Source: Cupriavidus sp. WGlv3 (lineage in GTDB: Bacteria > Pseudomonadota > Gammaproteobacteria > Burkholderiales > Burkholderiaceae). From it: a DNA stretch of 64,000 nt. The stretch spans positions 186,001 through 250,000 of the forward strand of contig NZ_JALHRX010000008.1 in the NCBI RefSeq assembly GCF_023952475.1, read 5' to 3'. Position 1 is the stretch's first letter. Each line of letters begins with the position of its first letter. This document shows positions 17,476-25,173 of the stretch, piece after piece. The position numbers and the translations under genes were made by a program. Below the pieces are notes generated by a model. It did no database searches, was not told the origin of the DNA, and saw only the letters and a program-made list of their open reading frames with translations.

Positions 17476-19053
17476 ATGGCCCGTCAGGCTCCGGCGGCTG
17501 CGGTCGTCCACGGCGGCGCGACCGTCGGCCAGCTCTATACCGCGGCGCTGCGGGCACGGCCTGGCGTACCCGCCGTGGTCGGCGACGACGTCACGCTTAG
17601 TTATGAGGCGCTGGCCCGGCACAGCGCACGCATCGCGCGGCTGTTGGCCGCGCGCGGCCTGGCGCGCCAGGCCGCCGTGGCCTTCCTGGTCGGCAACCGC
17701 GCCGAGGCGGTCGCGGCCATCATCGCCGCGCAACTGGCCGGGCTGAAGGCCGTGTCGCTGCACCCGATGGCGGCGGAAGCGGACCATGCCTTCGTGCTGG
17801 AAGACGCGGGCGTGCAGGCGCTGGTGGTCGACAACGCCCGCTTCGCCGAGCGGGCGCACGCGCTCGCCGCCGGTACGCGGCTGCAGGTGCTGCCGCTCGA
17901 CGACGGCGAGTTTGGCCCCGGCCTGGCCCGCGCCGCCGCCGCCTTCGATGACGCGCCCGTGGTCCCCGGCGATGATCCGACCGAGATCAGCAAGCTGTCG
18001 TACACCGGCGGCACCACCGGACGTTCGAAGGGCATCCTGCATACCCACCGGACCTCGGTGACGATGCTGCAGTACATGCTGGCCACCTACGAATGGCCGG
18101 CGCAGGTGCGTTACCTCGTCACCACACCGATCTCGCACGCGTCCGGCAGCCTGTTCCTGCCGACCCTTCTGCGCGGCGGCACCATCTACCTGTGCGACAA
18201 GTTCAGCCCGGCGGATTTCCTGCGGCGCGTGGCCGAGCACCGCATCAACCTGACCTTCCTGGTGCCCACGCAGATCTACGGGCTGCTCGATTGCGATGGC
18301 CTGGACACGGCCGACCTGTCCAGCCTGGAACTGGTGCTGTACGGCGCGGCGCCGATCGCACCGGTGCGCCTGGCCGACGCGCTGCGCCGCATCGGCCCGG
18401 TGTTCGGGCAGATCTACGGCCAGGCCGAGGCACCGATGTGCATCAGCTACCTGAGCCCGCGCGACCACGATCCGGACCATCCCGAGCGCCTGCGCTCTTG
18501 CGGCAAGGTGATCCCCGGCAACCAGGTCAGGCTGCTCGACGCGCAGTTGCGGGAAGTCGCACCGGGCGAGGTGGGAGAGCTGTGCGTGCGTGGCCCGCTG
18601 GTGATGGAGGGCTACCTGAACCGGCCGGAGGAAGATGCCAGGGTCTTTGCCGGCGACTGGCTGCACACCGGCGACATGGCGCGCTGCGACAGCGAAGGGT
18701 TCCTGTACCTGGTCGACCGCGCCAAGGACATGATCATCAGCGGCGGCTTCAACGTGTACCCGAGCGAAGTCGAGCATTGCCTGGCGCTGCATCCCGCCAT
18801 CGCCATGTCCGCGGTGATCGGCGTGCCCGACCCCAAGTGGGGCGAGGCCGTGACCGCGGTGGTTGTGGCCCGCCCCGGTACCGGCCTGACCGAGGCCGAC
18901 GTGATCGCCCACGTGACCCGGCACAAGGGCGTGGTCAATGCGCCCAAGCAGGTGGTGTTCGCCGATGCGCTGCCGCTGACGGCGCTGGGCAAGATCGACC
19001 GCAAGGCCATCCGCGGGCGTTACTGGGGCGGACAGGAGCGGCAGGTGGCCTGA
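17476..19053 (+). CDS. AMP-forming acyl-CoA synthetase (class I adenylate-forming)
   Basis: A 525-residue ligase that activates a carboxylic acid via an acyl-adenylate and transfers it to CoA. The P-loop reads SYTGGTTGRSKGILHTH (about residues 175-191), with the unusual TGG in place of TSG. The adenine and hinge motifs IYGQAEAP, LHTGDMARCDSEGFLYLVDRAKD and the C-terminal catalytic-lysine region (LTALGKIDRKAI) are all present. The sequence is in the medium/long-chain or aryl-acid ligase group; the acid cannot be assigned. It has its own TTGACG/TACATT promoter bracketed by a dyad, and its 3' end overlaps the convergent TetR gene by 34 bases, so local TetR control is likely. Confidence 0.88.
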   Translation: MARQAPAAAVVHGGATVGQLYTAALRARPGVPAVVGDDVTLSYEALARHSARIARLLAARGLARQAAVAFLVGNRAEAVAAIIAAQLAGLKAVSLHPMAAEADHAFVLEDAGVQALVVDNARFAERAHALAAGTRLQVLPLDDGEFGPGLARAAAAFDDAPVVPGDDPTEISKLSYTGGTTGRSKGILHTHRTSVTMLQYMLATYEWPAQVRYLVTTPISHASGSLFLPTLLRGGTIYLCDKFSPADFLRRVAEHRINLTFLVPTQIYGLLDCDGLDTADLSSLELVLYGAAPIAPVRLADALRRIGPVFGQIYGQAEAPMCISYLSPRDHDPDHPERLRSCGKVIPGNQVRLLDAQLREVAPGEVGELCVRGPLVMEGYLNRPEEDARVFAGDWLHTGDMARCDSEGFLYLVDRAKDMIISGGFNVYPSEVEHCLALHPAIAMSAVIGVPDPKWGEAVTAVVVARPGTGLTEADVIAHVTRHKGVVNAPKQVVFADALPLTALGKIDRKAIRGRYWGGQERQVA

Positions 19054-19634
19054 GTGGGGCCATCGGCGTCCGGCCTGCAGAGCAGGCCGTTCAGGATGAT
19101 CTCGTAGAACTCGCTGAAGGCATCGCCCATCTTCATCCCGGTGTCCTTCAGGAACTGCTGGCTGCGCAGGCGATGCGCGGCGCCGAGGATCGCTTCGGAC
19201 ACCAGCCGCGGATTGTGCGGTGCCATCAGTCCTTGCCGCATGCCGGCCTCGAGCAGGCTTTCCAGCCCGCGTACGCGCGCCAGCTGGTACGCGTCGAACA
19301 CGGCCCGGCCGCTGTCGATGGCATCGAGGTCGGCCAGCGCCGCCTTGCTCAGTCCCGACGTATTCAGCGCGGCATGCAGGTAGGCCGACACGGCGCGCGC
19401 GGCATCGCTCTCGCGGCGCGCCGCGGCGAAGCCCCGCTCCAGGTTGGCCGCCAGCACATCGCGGCAGATGCCGACGAACAGCGCCTCCTTGGTCGGCGCG
19501 ATCTCGTACAGGCGCCGCCGCGAGCAGCGCATGCGCTGCGCGATCTCGCCGATGGTCAGCGACGAGACGCCTTCGCTGCACAGCAGGCGCGTCAGGTCCT
19601 GGATAAAGTCTTCGTCGGTGCGTCGCGTGGCCAT
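19020..19634 (-). CDS. TetR-family transcriptional regulator
   Basis: A 204-residue regulator with the N-terminal TetR helix-turn-helix at about residues 8-55 (GVSSLTIGEIAQRMRCSRRR, then LYEIAPTKEALF). The all-helical ligand domain includes ALADLDAIDSGRAVFDAYQL and a FYEIILNGLL C-terminal helix. ATG 19634 (MATRRTDED) is chosen because the longer upstream frame is not regulator-like. The gene is convergent with, and overlaps by 34 bases, the acyl-CoA synthetase gene, whose promoter carries a 10-bp inverted repeat typical of a TetR operator. A ligand such as the acyl-CoA product is plausible (inference). Confidence 0.82.
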   Translation of the reverse strand: MATRRTDEDFIQDLTRLLCSEGVSSLTIGEIAQRMRCSRRRLYEIAPTKEALFVGICRDVLAANLERGFAAARRESDAARAVSAYLHAALNTSGLSKAALADLDAIDSGRAVFDAYQLARVRGLESLLEAGMRQGLMAPHNPRLVSEAILGAAHRLRSQQFLKDTGMKMGDAFSEFYEIILNGLLCRPDADGPTQATCRSCPPQ

Positions 19635-19896
19635 GAAGCGGGCGGGGTGCGTCCGGCTGCCGCCGGCGGGTTCGATCTCGGTTGGGAGCGGTATGTTACG
19701 ACGATTCCCGAATGCGCTGCAGCATGACGCCGGGCGCGCGGTGGCGTGGAGCTTGCACGACTGGTGCAGCGCGTTGCCGGGCACAACGCGAAGGCCGGCC
19801 CGCGCACGGCGGAAACGGTAAAAGCGGGAGAGCCATGTGAAAATTACTGGCGCTGCGTGCAGCAGGACGGACACAGGCGGCGAGCGCGGGCAGGAC

Positions 19897-20484
19897 TCAA
19901 GCGCGCCGTCCGGCTTGCCGCAGCACCATCGCGCCCAGCGGCAAGGCCAGACCGAAGGCGACGTAGACCAGCGCCAGCATGCCGGGCGACAGCCGGCGCT
20001 CGAAGCCAGGGGTGAGGCGATGGGGCGTGCACTTCAGGTCGACGAAGCACGCAATGCCCGCGATCGCGAGGCCCCCGAGCACGCGCGTCGGCGCCGCGGG
20101 GGACGCGGCTGGACGCGCGCCGGGATGGACCTCGCCAGGTGTGGCGCCGACGGCCATCGCGCCTTCGTAGAACGCCGCCCAGAACACCGACATCGCATGA
20201 TGGATGACATAGCCCAGCACGGTATGCCGCACCGACGGCCGGTTGGTGTGAATGGCCCGATCGCCCCAGATCCAGTGGCTGACGGCGTTGACGGGCGCGA
20301 ACGCGCTGCCGCAGTCGACGCTGCCGCCGCAGGCGAGCATGCCGGTGGACAACAGGCTGGCGCAAGTGCCCGAGACCGCGGCCCGGCGCAGCACCGTGGC
20401 CGCATCCAGCGTGTGCTCGTGCTCGGCGCCAGCGGCTTTATCGGCCGGCATGCCTGTGCCGCAATGCTGGATCGAGGATTCCAT
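19897..20484 (-). CDS. hypothetical membrane protein (up to 195 aa)
   Basis: I do not recognise a named family. The product has about four hydrophobic segments: one near AAVSGTCASLLSTGMLAC, one around YVIHHAMSVFWAAFYEGAMA, one at VLGGLAIAGIACFVDLKC, and a last one at MLALVYVAFGLALPLGAMVL before a basic end. The longest start (ATG 20484) overlaps the 5' end of the divergent SDR/DoxX gene by 72 bases. An in-frame GTG at 20394 (VLRRAAVSG) would remove the overlap and place a positive cluster before the first helix, so it may be the true start. The Cys-rich helix borders and HH pair could bind metal, which is speculation. Confidence 0.6.
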   Translation of the reverse strand: MESSIQHCGTGMPADKAAGAEHEHTLDAATVLRRAAVSGTCASLLSTGMLACGGSVDCGSAFAPVNAVSHWIWGDRAIHTNRPSVRHTVLGYVIHHAMSVFWAAFYEGAMAVGATPGEVHPGARPAASPAAPTRVLGGLAIAGIACFVDLKCTPHRLTPGFERRLSPGMLALVYVAFGLALPLGAMVLRQAGRRA

Positions 20485-21744
20485 GTGATAGCGGGGGTGC
20501 GGCACGTGCCTGCGCACGATGCACCCGAAGCGCCGCATGGCGGCCATGCCTGCACGGCAAGCGAATTTCGTGCCGTCGATTTCGCGCGGATGATCGCGGC
20601 GGCGGACTGGGCGCCGCTGCTGGTCGATGTCGACGCGGTGGTCAATCTGGTCGGCATCTTCCGCGAGACCGCGACGCAGCGCTTCGACGTGCTGCACCGC
20701 GCCGCGCCGCAGGCGCTGTTCGAGGCCTGCCTGCGCCAGCGCGTGCGGCTGGTGGTGCAAATGTCGGCGCTGGGTGCCGACGAACACGCACTGACCGAGT
20801 TCCATCGCAGCAAGCGCACGGCCGACGAGCACCTGCTCGGCCTCGGCATCGATGCCGTGGTGCTGCAGCCGTCGCTGGTGTTCGGTGCCGACGGCACCAG
20901 TGCGCAGCTGTTCTGCGCGCTGGCGACGCTGCCCTGCCTGGCGCTGCCGGGCGGCGGCAGGCAGCCGGTGCAGCCGGTCCATGTCGACGACGTGGCGCAG
21001 GCCATCGTGGCGTTGCTGACCGAGTGGGGCGGCGCAGCGCCGTGGCGCTCCGGCCGGCTCGCGCTGGTGGGCCCGGCGCCGATGCCGCTGGCCGGCTACC
21101 TGCAGGCGTTGCGCCATGGCCTGGGTTTGCGCGGCAAGGCCTGGGTATTGCCACTGCCGCGCGCGCTGGCGCGGGCGGTGATGCCGCTGGCCGAACGCGC
21201 CACCGGCGGCGTGCTGGGGCGCGATGCGCTGACCATGCTGGACCAGGGCAGCGTGGCCGACCCGTCCGGGCTCGAGCGCGTGCTCGGGCGGCCGCCGCGG
21301 GCGGTGCCCGCATTCATCCCGCAGGGACTGCGCGGCGCGTTGCGCGCGCAGGCGCTGCAGCGCTGGATCCATCCGCTGCTGCGCTGGAGCCTGGCCTTTG
21401 TGTGGATCGTCACCGCGGCGGTTTCGCTGGGGCTGTACCCGGTGGCCGACAGCTACGCGCTGCTTGCGCGCGCGGGCGTGCCGGCGGCGCTGCAGCCGCT
21501 GGCGCTGTATGGCGCCGCGCTGCTCGACCTGGCCTTCGGCGTGCTGTGCGTGCTGCCGCGGCGCCCGCGGTGGCTGTGGCTCGCGCAGATCGCGCTGATC
21601 CTGGGCTACACGGCCATCATCAGCGTGCGCCTGCCGGAATACTGGCTGCATCCGTATGGCCCGCTCAGCAAGAACGTGCCGATGCTGGCCGTGCTGTGGT
21701 GGCTGCACCTGACCGAGGAGCGGACATGGACTACGTCACGCTGA
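20413..21744 (+). CDS. NAD(P)-binding epimerase-like protein fused to a DoxX-like membrane domain
   Basis: About 443 residues. The N-terminal atypical SDR domain starts immediately at VLVLGASGFIGRHACAA (GxxGxxG) and resembles complex-I assembly/NDUFA9-like NmrA-type proteins (VVNLVGIFRE, LQPSLVFGADG). From about residue 320 a DoxX-like domain with four membrane helices follows (LAFVWIVTAAVSLGLYPVAD, LALYGAALLDLAFGVLCVLP, IALILGYTAIISVRLPEYWL, NVPMLAVLWWLHLTEE). The start is uncertain: GTG 20413 is the first credible codon and has no clear ribosome site, and the frame upstream is antisense to the membrane gene at 19897. The stop overlaps the next gene by 19 bases. Substrate and role are unknown; a membrane quinone or lipid modification is possible. 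Confidence 0.75.
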   Translation: MLVLGASGFIGRHACAAMLDRGFHVIAGVRHVPAHDAPEAPHGGHACTASEFRAVDFARMIAAADWAPLLVDVDAVVNLVGIFRETATQRFDVLHRAAPQALFEACLRQRVRLVVQMSALGADEHALTEFHRSKRTADEHLLGLGIDAVVLQPSLVFGADGTSAQLFCALATLPCLALPGGGRQPVQPVHVDDVAQAIVALLTEWGGAAPWRSGRLALVGPAPMPLAGYLQALRHGLGLRGKAWVLPLPRALARAVMPLAERATGGVLGRDALTMLDQGSVADPSGLERVLGRPPRAVPAFIPQGLRGALRAQALQRWIHPLLRWSLAFVWIVTAAVSLGLYPVADSYALLARAGVPAALQPLALYGAALLDLAFGVLCVLPRRPRWLWLAQIALILGYTAIISVRLPEYWLHPYGPLSKNVPMLAVLWWLHLTEERTWTTSR

Positions 21745-22184
21745 AATGGCTGCATATCCTGTCGGCCACCTTCCTGTTCGGCACCGGCGTGGGCAGCGCC
21801 TTCTACCTGGTCGGCGCGACGCTGACCCGCAATGTCCGCACGGTTGCCGCGACCGCGCGCATGGTGGTGATCGCCGACTGGATCTTCACCGCTTCCACTG
21901 CCATCCTGCAGCCGCTGACCGGCTATGTGCTGGTGAAGATGGCCGGCTTCTCGTGGTCGGTGCCGTGGCTGAAGTGGTCGGTGGTGCTTTACGCCGTCGC
22001 CATTGCCTGCTGGCTGCCGGTGGTCTGGCTGCAGAAGCGCATGCGCGACGTGGCGCTGGACTGCAACGGGCCCCAGTTGCCGCGCACCTACTGGCGCCTG
22101 TTCTGGTGGTGGTTCGGGCTGGGCATTCCGGCGCTGCTTTCGTTCCTGGCCATCTTCTACCTGATGGTGGCCAAGGTCAGCTGA
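21726..22184 (+). CDS. DUF2269-family integral membrane protein
   Basis: A 152-residue protein with four predicted membrane helices, beginning MDYVTLKWLHILSATFLFGT and continuing with a GVGSAF glycine patch, then ILQPLTGYVLVKM and a WLKWSVVLYAVAIACWLPVV helix, as in DUF2269 proteins. Histidine and tryptophan near the first helix recall heme- or copper-associated membrane proteins, but no ligand set is established. It overlaps the 3' end of the SDR/DoxX gene by 19 bases, so the two are translationally coupled and probably work together in the cytoplasmic membrane. Confidence 0.8.
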   Translation: MDYVTLKWLHILSATFLFGTGVGSAFYLVGATLTRNVRTVAATARMVVIADWIFTASTAILQPLTGYVLVKMAGFSWSVPWLKWSVVLYAVAIACWLPVVWLQKRMRDVALDCNGPQLPRTYWRLFWWWFGLGIPALLSFLAIFYLMVAKVS

Positions 22185-22186
22185 AC

Positions 22187-22221
22187 AAAAAACGGCGAGG
22201 CTGCTGTCGCGCGCCTCGCCG
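22187..22221 (-). terminator. terminator for the leftward 101-aa gene
   Basis: ACGGCGAGGC (22192-22201) pairs perfectly with GCCTCGCCGT (22212-22221). Read leftwards, the stem is followed by six T, so it terminates the leftward gene at 22239. It may also slow transcription from the convergent DUF2269 gene. Confidence 0.85.
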
Positions 22222-22238
22222 TGAACCGATCGGGCCGC

Positions 22239-22544
22239 TCAGTTGAGATGGCCGACCGCGCGCAGGTACTCGTTCTTTTTCTCGAAAATCAGCCCGCTCA
22301 GGAACGCGGCGTCGTAGGCGGCCAGCAGGTGAGGGTGGTGTTCCTCGATATAGCGGGCCACCCGTCCCTTTTCGCATTCGATGCCGCACAGCCACTCATA
22401 CATGGCGGCATCCCAGCGAAAGCGCAGCCCCAGTTCGATGAAGGCCGCGTTATACGCCGCGAGCTGGGTCTCGCGCGGGATCGGCTGGTTGTCGGCGCCG
22501 ACGGTGATGGCGGCGTGGCGGCTTTCCTGCTGGGCTGGGTTCAT
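22239..22544 (-). CDS. hypothetical protein, 101 aa, downstream of the LysR gene
   Basis: No family is recognised. The product is soluble and mixed alpha, rich in aromatic and charged residues (NAAFIELGLRFRWDAAMYEW, then GIECEKGRVARYIEEHHPHL), with no signal peptide. The start at 22544 (MNPAQQE) is chosen because GGAGACC lies immediately upstream, whereas the longer frame has none. It lies 115 bases after the LysR gene at 22660, on the same strand, in an interval carrying ATCGTTTAT, the inverse of the ATAAACGAT repeats in front of the LysR gene. It may therefore be a target of that regulator. A strong terminator follows. Confidence 0.65.
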   Translation of the reverse strand: MNPAQQESRHAAITVGADNQPIPRETQLAAYNAAFIELGLRFRWDAAMYEWLCGIECEKGRVARYIEEHHPHLLAAYDAAFLSGLIFEKKNEYLRAVGHLN

Positions 22545-22659
22545 GCTGGTCTCCTCGGATGCGCGCTGGCGGTTGGTTGAGACAAGCATAGGGATGGCGA
22601 TAGATTTACGATAATTAAAGTTTCATAGCAAAACCATAAATCATCGTTTATGCAACCGG

Positions 22660-23601
22660 TCAGGCATCCTGGCGGATCAAGCCTTCCACCCCCGTGATGG
22701 TCTGGATCAGGTCGGCGCCTTCTTCCATCAGGAACTGCTTGAACGCCAGCGCCACCGGCGGCAGCCGCTTGTTCTTGCGGTGCACCACGTACCAGTTGAG
22801 CATCACCGGAAAGCCTTCGATATCGAGCACGGCGAGCTTGCCGGCCTGCAGCTCCAGGCCCACGGTATGGGCCGACAGGAAAGCAATGCCCATATTGGCG
22901 ATCACCGCCTGCTTGATGGTCTCGGTGCTCTTGATCTCCATGGCGATGCGCAGGTTCGACAGCCGGCCGGCAAAGCCTTCCTGCATCGAGTTCCAGGTGT
23001 CCGAGCCTTTCTCGCGCGAGACAAAGGCTTCGTCGGCCAGTTCGGCCAGCGGGATATTGCGCTCGCCCACCAGCGGGTGGCTGGGCGCGGCGACGATCAC
23101 GTAAGGGTGCGGGGCAAAGGCCTCGTTGATGGTGTCCATGCCCTCTGGCGGGCGCACCATCACGGCAAGGTCGGTCAGGTTGCCGGCCAGCTGATGCAGC
23201 AGTTCCTCGCGGTTGTGCACGGCCAGGTTCAGCGTCACCCCCTCATGGCGGTCCATGAATTCCGCCAGCAGCCGCGGAAAGAAGTAGTCGCCGGCGCTGA
23301 TCACGGCGACATTGAGGCGCCCGCCGGAAATGCCCTTGAGCTGCGACATGGCGTCTTCGGCCTCGCGGAACTGCTGGATGATGCTGCGGCTGTAATGCAG
23401 CATTTCATGACCCGCCGGGGTCAGGTAGATCTTCTTGCCGAGCTGCTCGAACAGCGGCAGCCCCACGTGGTGCTCCAGTTGCCGCACCTGGGTCGACACC
23501 GCGGGCTGGGTCAGGTGCAGTTCCTCGGCGGCGCGGGAAAAGCTCAGATGGCGGGCAACGGTCTCGAAGACCTTCAGCTGCCGCAGCGTGGCGTTCTTCA
23601 T
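22660..23601 (-). CDS. LysR-family regulator of the CbbR-like branch
   Basis: A 313-residue LysR protein. The N-terminal winged helix-turn-helix (about residues 3-62) reads TLRQLKVFETVARHLSFSRA and LTQPAVSTQVRQLEHHVG. The effector domain follows from about residue 90 with DLAVMVRPPEGMD, ETIKQAVIANMGIAFLSAHT and a VVHRKNKRL end. This pattern, especially ETIKQAVxxxMGI and MGRPP/MVRPP, is close to the CbbR regulators of CO2 fixation. No Calvin-cycle gene is in the window, so its target is probably the adjacent 101-aa gene or a distant operon. Two direct ATAAACGAT repeats lie just upstream of its start. Confidence 0.87.
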   Translation of the reverse strand: MKNATLRQLKVFETVARHLSFSRAAEELHLTQPAVSTQVRQLEHHVGLPLFEQLGKKIYLTPAGHEMLHYSRSIIQQFREAEDAMSQLKGISGGRLNVAVISAGDYFFPRLLAEFMDRHEGVTLNLAVHNREELLHQLAGNLTDLAVMVRPPEGMDTINEAFAPHPYVIVAAPSHPLVGERNIPLAELADEAFVSREKGSDTWNSMQEGFAGRLSNLRIAMEIKSTETIKQAVIANMGIAFLSAHTVGLELQAGKLAVLDIEGFPVMLNWYVVHRKNKRLPPVALAFKQFLMEEGADLIQTITGVEGLIRQDA

Positions 23602-23904
23602 CCTGCTTCCATCCTATAAACGATCGGCTATATAAACGATAAAAAACTTTATGCAGTGCTGATCTTAGATTCAAGTAGCATCAATCGTCCGTTCGACATT
23701 TCCCGCCCGAATCCGGCACTCCGGCAGCGCAGGAGCCCGCCGCCGGCCATCATGGCCGACAACAACGATGGCTGCCCACAGCCACGCAAACCAGGAGACA
23801 ACCGTGACCGGATTGAACGCAACCGTGCGTGCACCACGGCGCCATGCCGTGCCTGAAGACAGGATTCACCTCAGCCATGCCGGCGCGGGGCAGGGGGGCA
23901 GGCC
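23602..23904. other. 303-bp interval between two divergent LysR genes
   Basis: The left third is AT-rich with the TATAAACGAT repeats and ATAAAAAACTTTATG, clearly regulatory. The right two-thirds is GC-rich, with no gene I can support. Only the MNISLPQ start at 23905 is convincing on the right. Confidence 0.55.
23615..23640. promoter_or_regulatory. direct repeats TATAAACGAT before the CbbR-like LysR gene
   Basis: TATAAACGAT occurs at 23615-23624 and 23631-23640, 16 bases apart, in an AT-rich patch 14-39 bases upstream of the LysR start. The inverse word ATCGTTTAT appears at 22643-22651, between this gene and the next one on the strand. A site for the LysR protein itself is the simplest reading. 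Confidence 0.5.
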
Positions 23905-24828
23905 ATGAATATCTCGCTCCCGCAACTGAAGGCTTTTGCCGCCGTGGCGCGGCACAAGAGCTTTACCCGCGCCGCCGGCGAACTGGGCCTGACGCAATCC
24001 GCGGTCAGCCGCAGCGTGCGCGAACTGGAAGAAGAGATCGACCAGCGACTGTTCGACCGCACCACGCGCCAGGTGGAACTGACCGACGCGGGCCAGCACC
24101 TGTCCCAGCGCATCTGCCACCTGGTCGAGGAAGTGGAGCAGACCTTGCGCGACAGCCAGAGCGCCAGCCGGCCATGCCAGGGCCTGGTGCAGATCGCGTC
24201 GGACCCGGTGCTGAGTTCGATGTCGCTGCCGACCTGGCTGGCCGGCTGCCGGCAGGCGTGGCCGGCGATCGCCATCCACCTGAAGGATCGTCCGCAGGAA
24301 TCGGTGCTGCAGAGCGTGCGCAGCGGCGAGGTCGACTTCGGCATCGCCACCGATCCGCGCGCCGGCGACGACCTGTATTGCGAGCCCTTGTGCGTCGACG
24401 CCTATCACGCCGTGCTGCCCGCCAAGCACCCGCTGGCCCAGCACGACACCGTAGGGTGGGGCGACCTGTGCGATGCCAGCGTGCTGACGCTGGACCAGCA
24501 ATGCGGCGTGCAGCCCGTGGTGGAAAAGGCACTCAGCAGCTATCACGTGCGCGCGGGCTCGCTGCAGCTGCTTGGCCATTTCGCGGCGGTGTTCGGCATG
24601 GTGGCGCTCGGGCTGGGCATCGGCGTGGTGCCGTCGCGGGCGCAAGCCGGCGGCATGCATCCGGCCGCCGTGATGCGGCCGCTGCGGCCGCAAGTGACAT
24701 CGACCGTGATGCTGGTGCGACGAAAGAGCCGGTCCCTCAAGCCCAACGCCGCCGCGATCTGGGATGCCTTGCGCGGACAGGAGTACCAGGAGCCGCCTGT
24801 CCGCAGGCGCGAAGCGACGACGGTTTGA
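23905..24828 (+). CDS. LysR-family transcriptional regulator
   Basis: A 307-residue LysR protein. The helix-turn-helix is at about residues 3-60 (LPQLKAFAAVARHKSFTRAA, LTQSAVSRSVRELEEEIDQR). The effector domain (about 90-295) includes VDFGIATDPRAGDDLYCEPL and the late GMVALGLGIGVVPSRA strand-helix. An Arg/Lys-rich tail (VRRKSRSLKPN) is typical. ATG 23905 is used because the frame upstream is not LysR-like. It is divergent from the CbbR-like LysR gene. The next gene rightwards is a small membrane protein with its own promoter and an oxalate-regulon operator. The target and inducer are unknown. Confidence 0.85.
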   Translation: MNISLPQLKAFAAVARHKSFTRAAGELGLTQSAVSRSVRELEEEIDQRLFDRTTRQVELTDAGQHLSQRICHLVEEVEQTLRDSQSASRPCQGLVQIASDPVLSSMSLPTWLAGCRQAWPAIAIHLKDRPQESVLQSVRSGEVDFGIATDPRAGDDLYCEPLCVDAYHAVLPAKHPLAQHDTVGWGDLCDASVLTLDQQCGVQPVVEKALSSYHVRAGSLQLLGHFAAVFGMVALGLGIGVVPSRAQAGGMHPAAVMRPLRPQVTSTVMLVRRKSRSLKPNAAAIWDALRGQEYQEPPVRRREATTV

Positions 24829-24867
24829 GGAGGGCGAGGAGAGTGTTGGGTTAGTGCGTACCCTCTA

Positions 24868-24890
24868 TTGATATATTACATACAGGATAT
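24868..24890. promoter_or_regulatory. oxalate-regulon operator G
   Basis: TTGATATATTACATACAGG carries the core as TGATATATTA (24869-24878), followed by the CATAC flank seen in operators D, F and H. It lies just upstream of the -35 of the strong promoter at 24890-24918, unlike D, F and H, where the core overlaps the promoter. Confidence 0.6.
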
Positions 24891-24918
24891 TTACACATAG
24901 TGCGGCGCAGCATATAAT
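24890..24918 (+). promoter_or_regulatory. sigma-70 promoter for the 72-aa membrane protein
   Basis: TTTACA (24890-24895) and a perfect TATAAT (24913-24918) are separated by 17 bases. It is the best consensus promoter seen in the window. The gene starts 37 bases after the -10. Confidence 0.8.
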
Positions 24919-24954
24919 GGAAACTCCTGATCACAACGCTACTGGAGTTTTCAA

Positions 24955-25173
24955 ATGGAAGTCGCTCTTCTCGTCGCCCTTGGCCTGGCCCTGATCGCTG
25001 TCGGTGTGGGCGTGACCACACTGCTGGCCACGCGCCTGCCCATGGACGTGCTGGTTACCGCGCAGGACCACGGCCGCTTCGCCGGCCTGGGCTCGGACCA
25101 GCACAGCGACGGCGTGGGCCGCGCCAGCGCGTCGCGCATCGTGCCGGCCGCCGGTGAACTGGCCTATGCCTGA
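24955..25173 (+). CDS. small single-span membrane protein in the oxalate regulon (72 aa)
   Basis: No family is recognised. The product has one N-terminal membrane helix (MEVALLVALGLALIAVGVGV) and a short hydrophilic tail with the polar stretch SDQHSDGVGRAS. There is no signal-peptidase site that I trust, so it is probably anchored in the cytoplasmic membrane with the tail on one side. It has a GGAG-type ribosome site, a near-consensus promoter and an oxalate-regulon operator just upstream. It stands alone between a LysR gene and the 637-bp interval before the antiporter. The operator links it to oxalate metabolism; a transporter- or enzyme-associated microprotein is possible. Confidence 0.65.
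   Translation: MEVALLVALGLALIAVGVGVTTLLATRLPMDVLVTAQDHGRFAGLGSDQHSDGVGRASASRIVPAAGELAYA

Noticed and set aside
17374..19581. A 735-residue leftward open frame opposite the acyl-CoA synthetase.
   Set aside because: It covers the antisense of a clear ligase gene and part of the TetR gene in another frame; composition is that of a shadow frame.
19837..20412. A 192-codon N-terminal extension of the SDR/DoxX protein.
   Set aside because: The extension is low-complexity and antisense to a plausible membrane protein; the Rossmann fold starts at once from 20413.
22660..23601. Naming the CbbR-like regulator cbbR.
   Set aside because: The sequence branch is CbbR-like, but no carbon-fixation gene is in the window, so the symbol would overstate the case.
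23905..24828. Assigning the second LysR gene as regulator of the oxalate genes.
   Set aside because: The oxalate promoters carry a GntR-type dyad and no shared LysR T-N11-A site; adjacency alone is weak.
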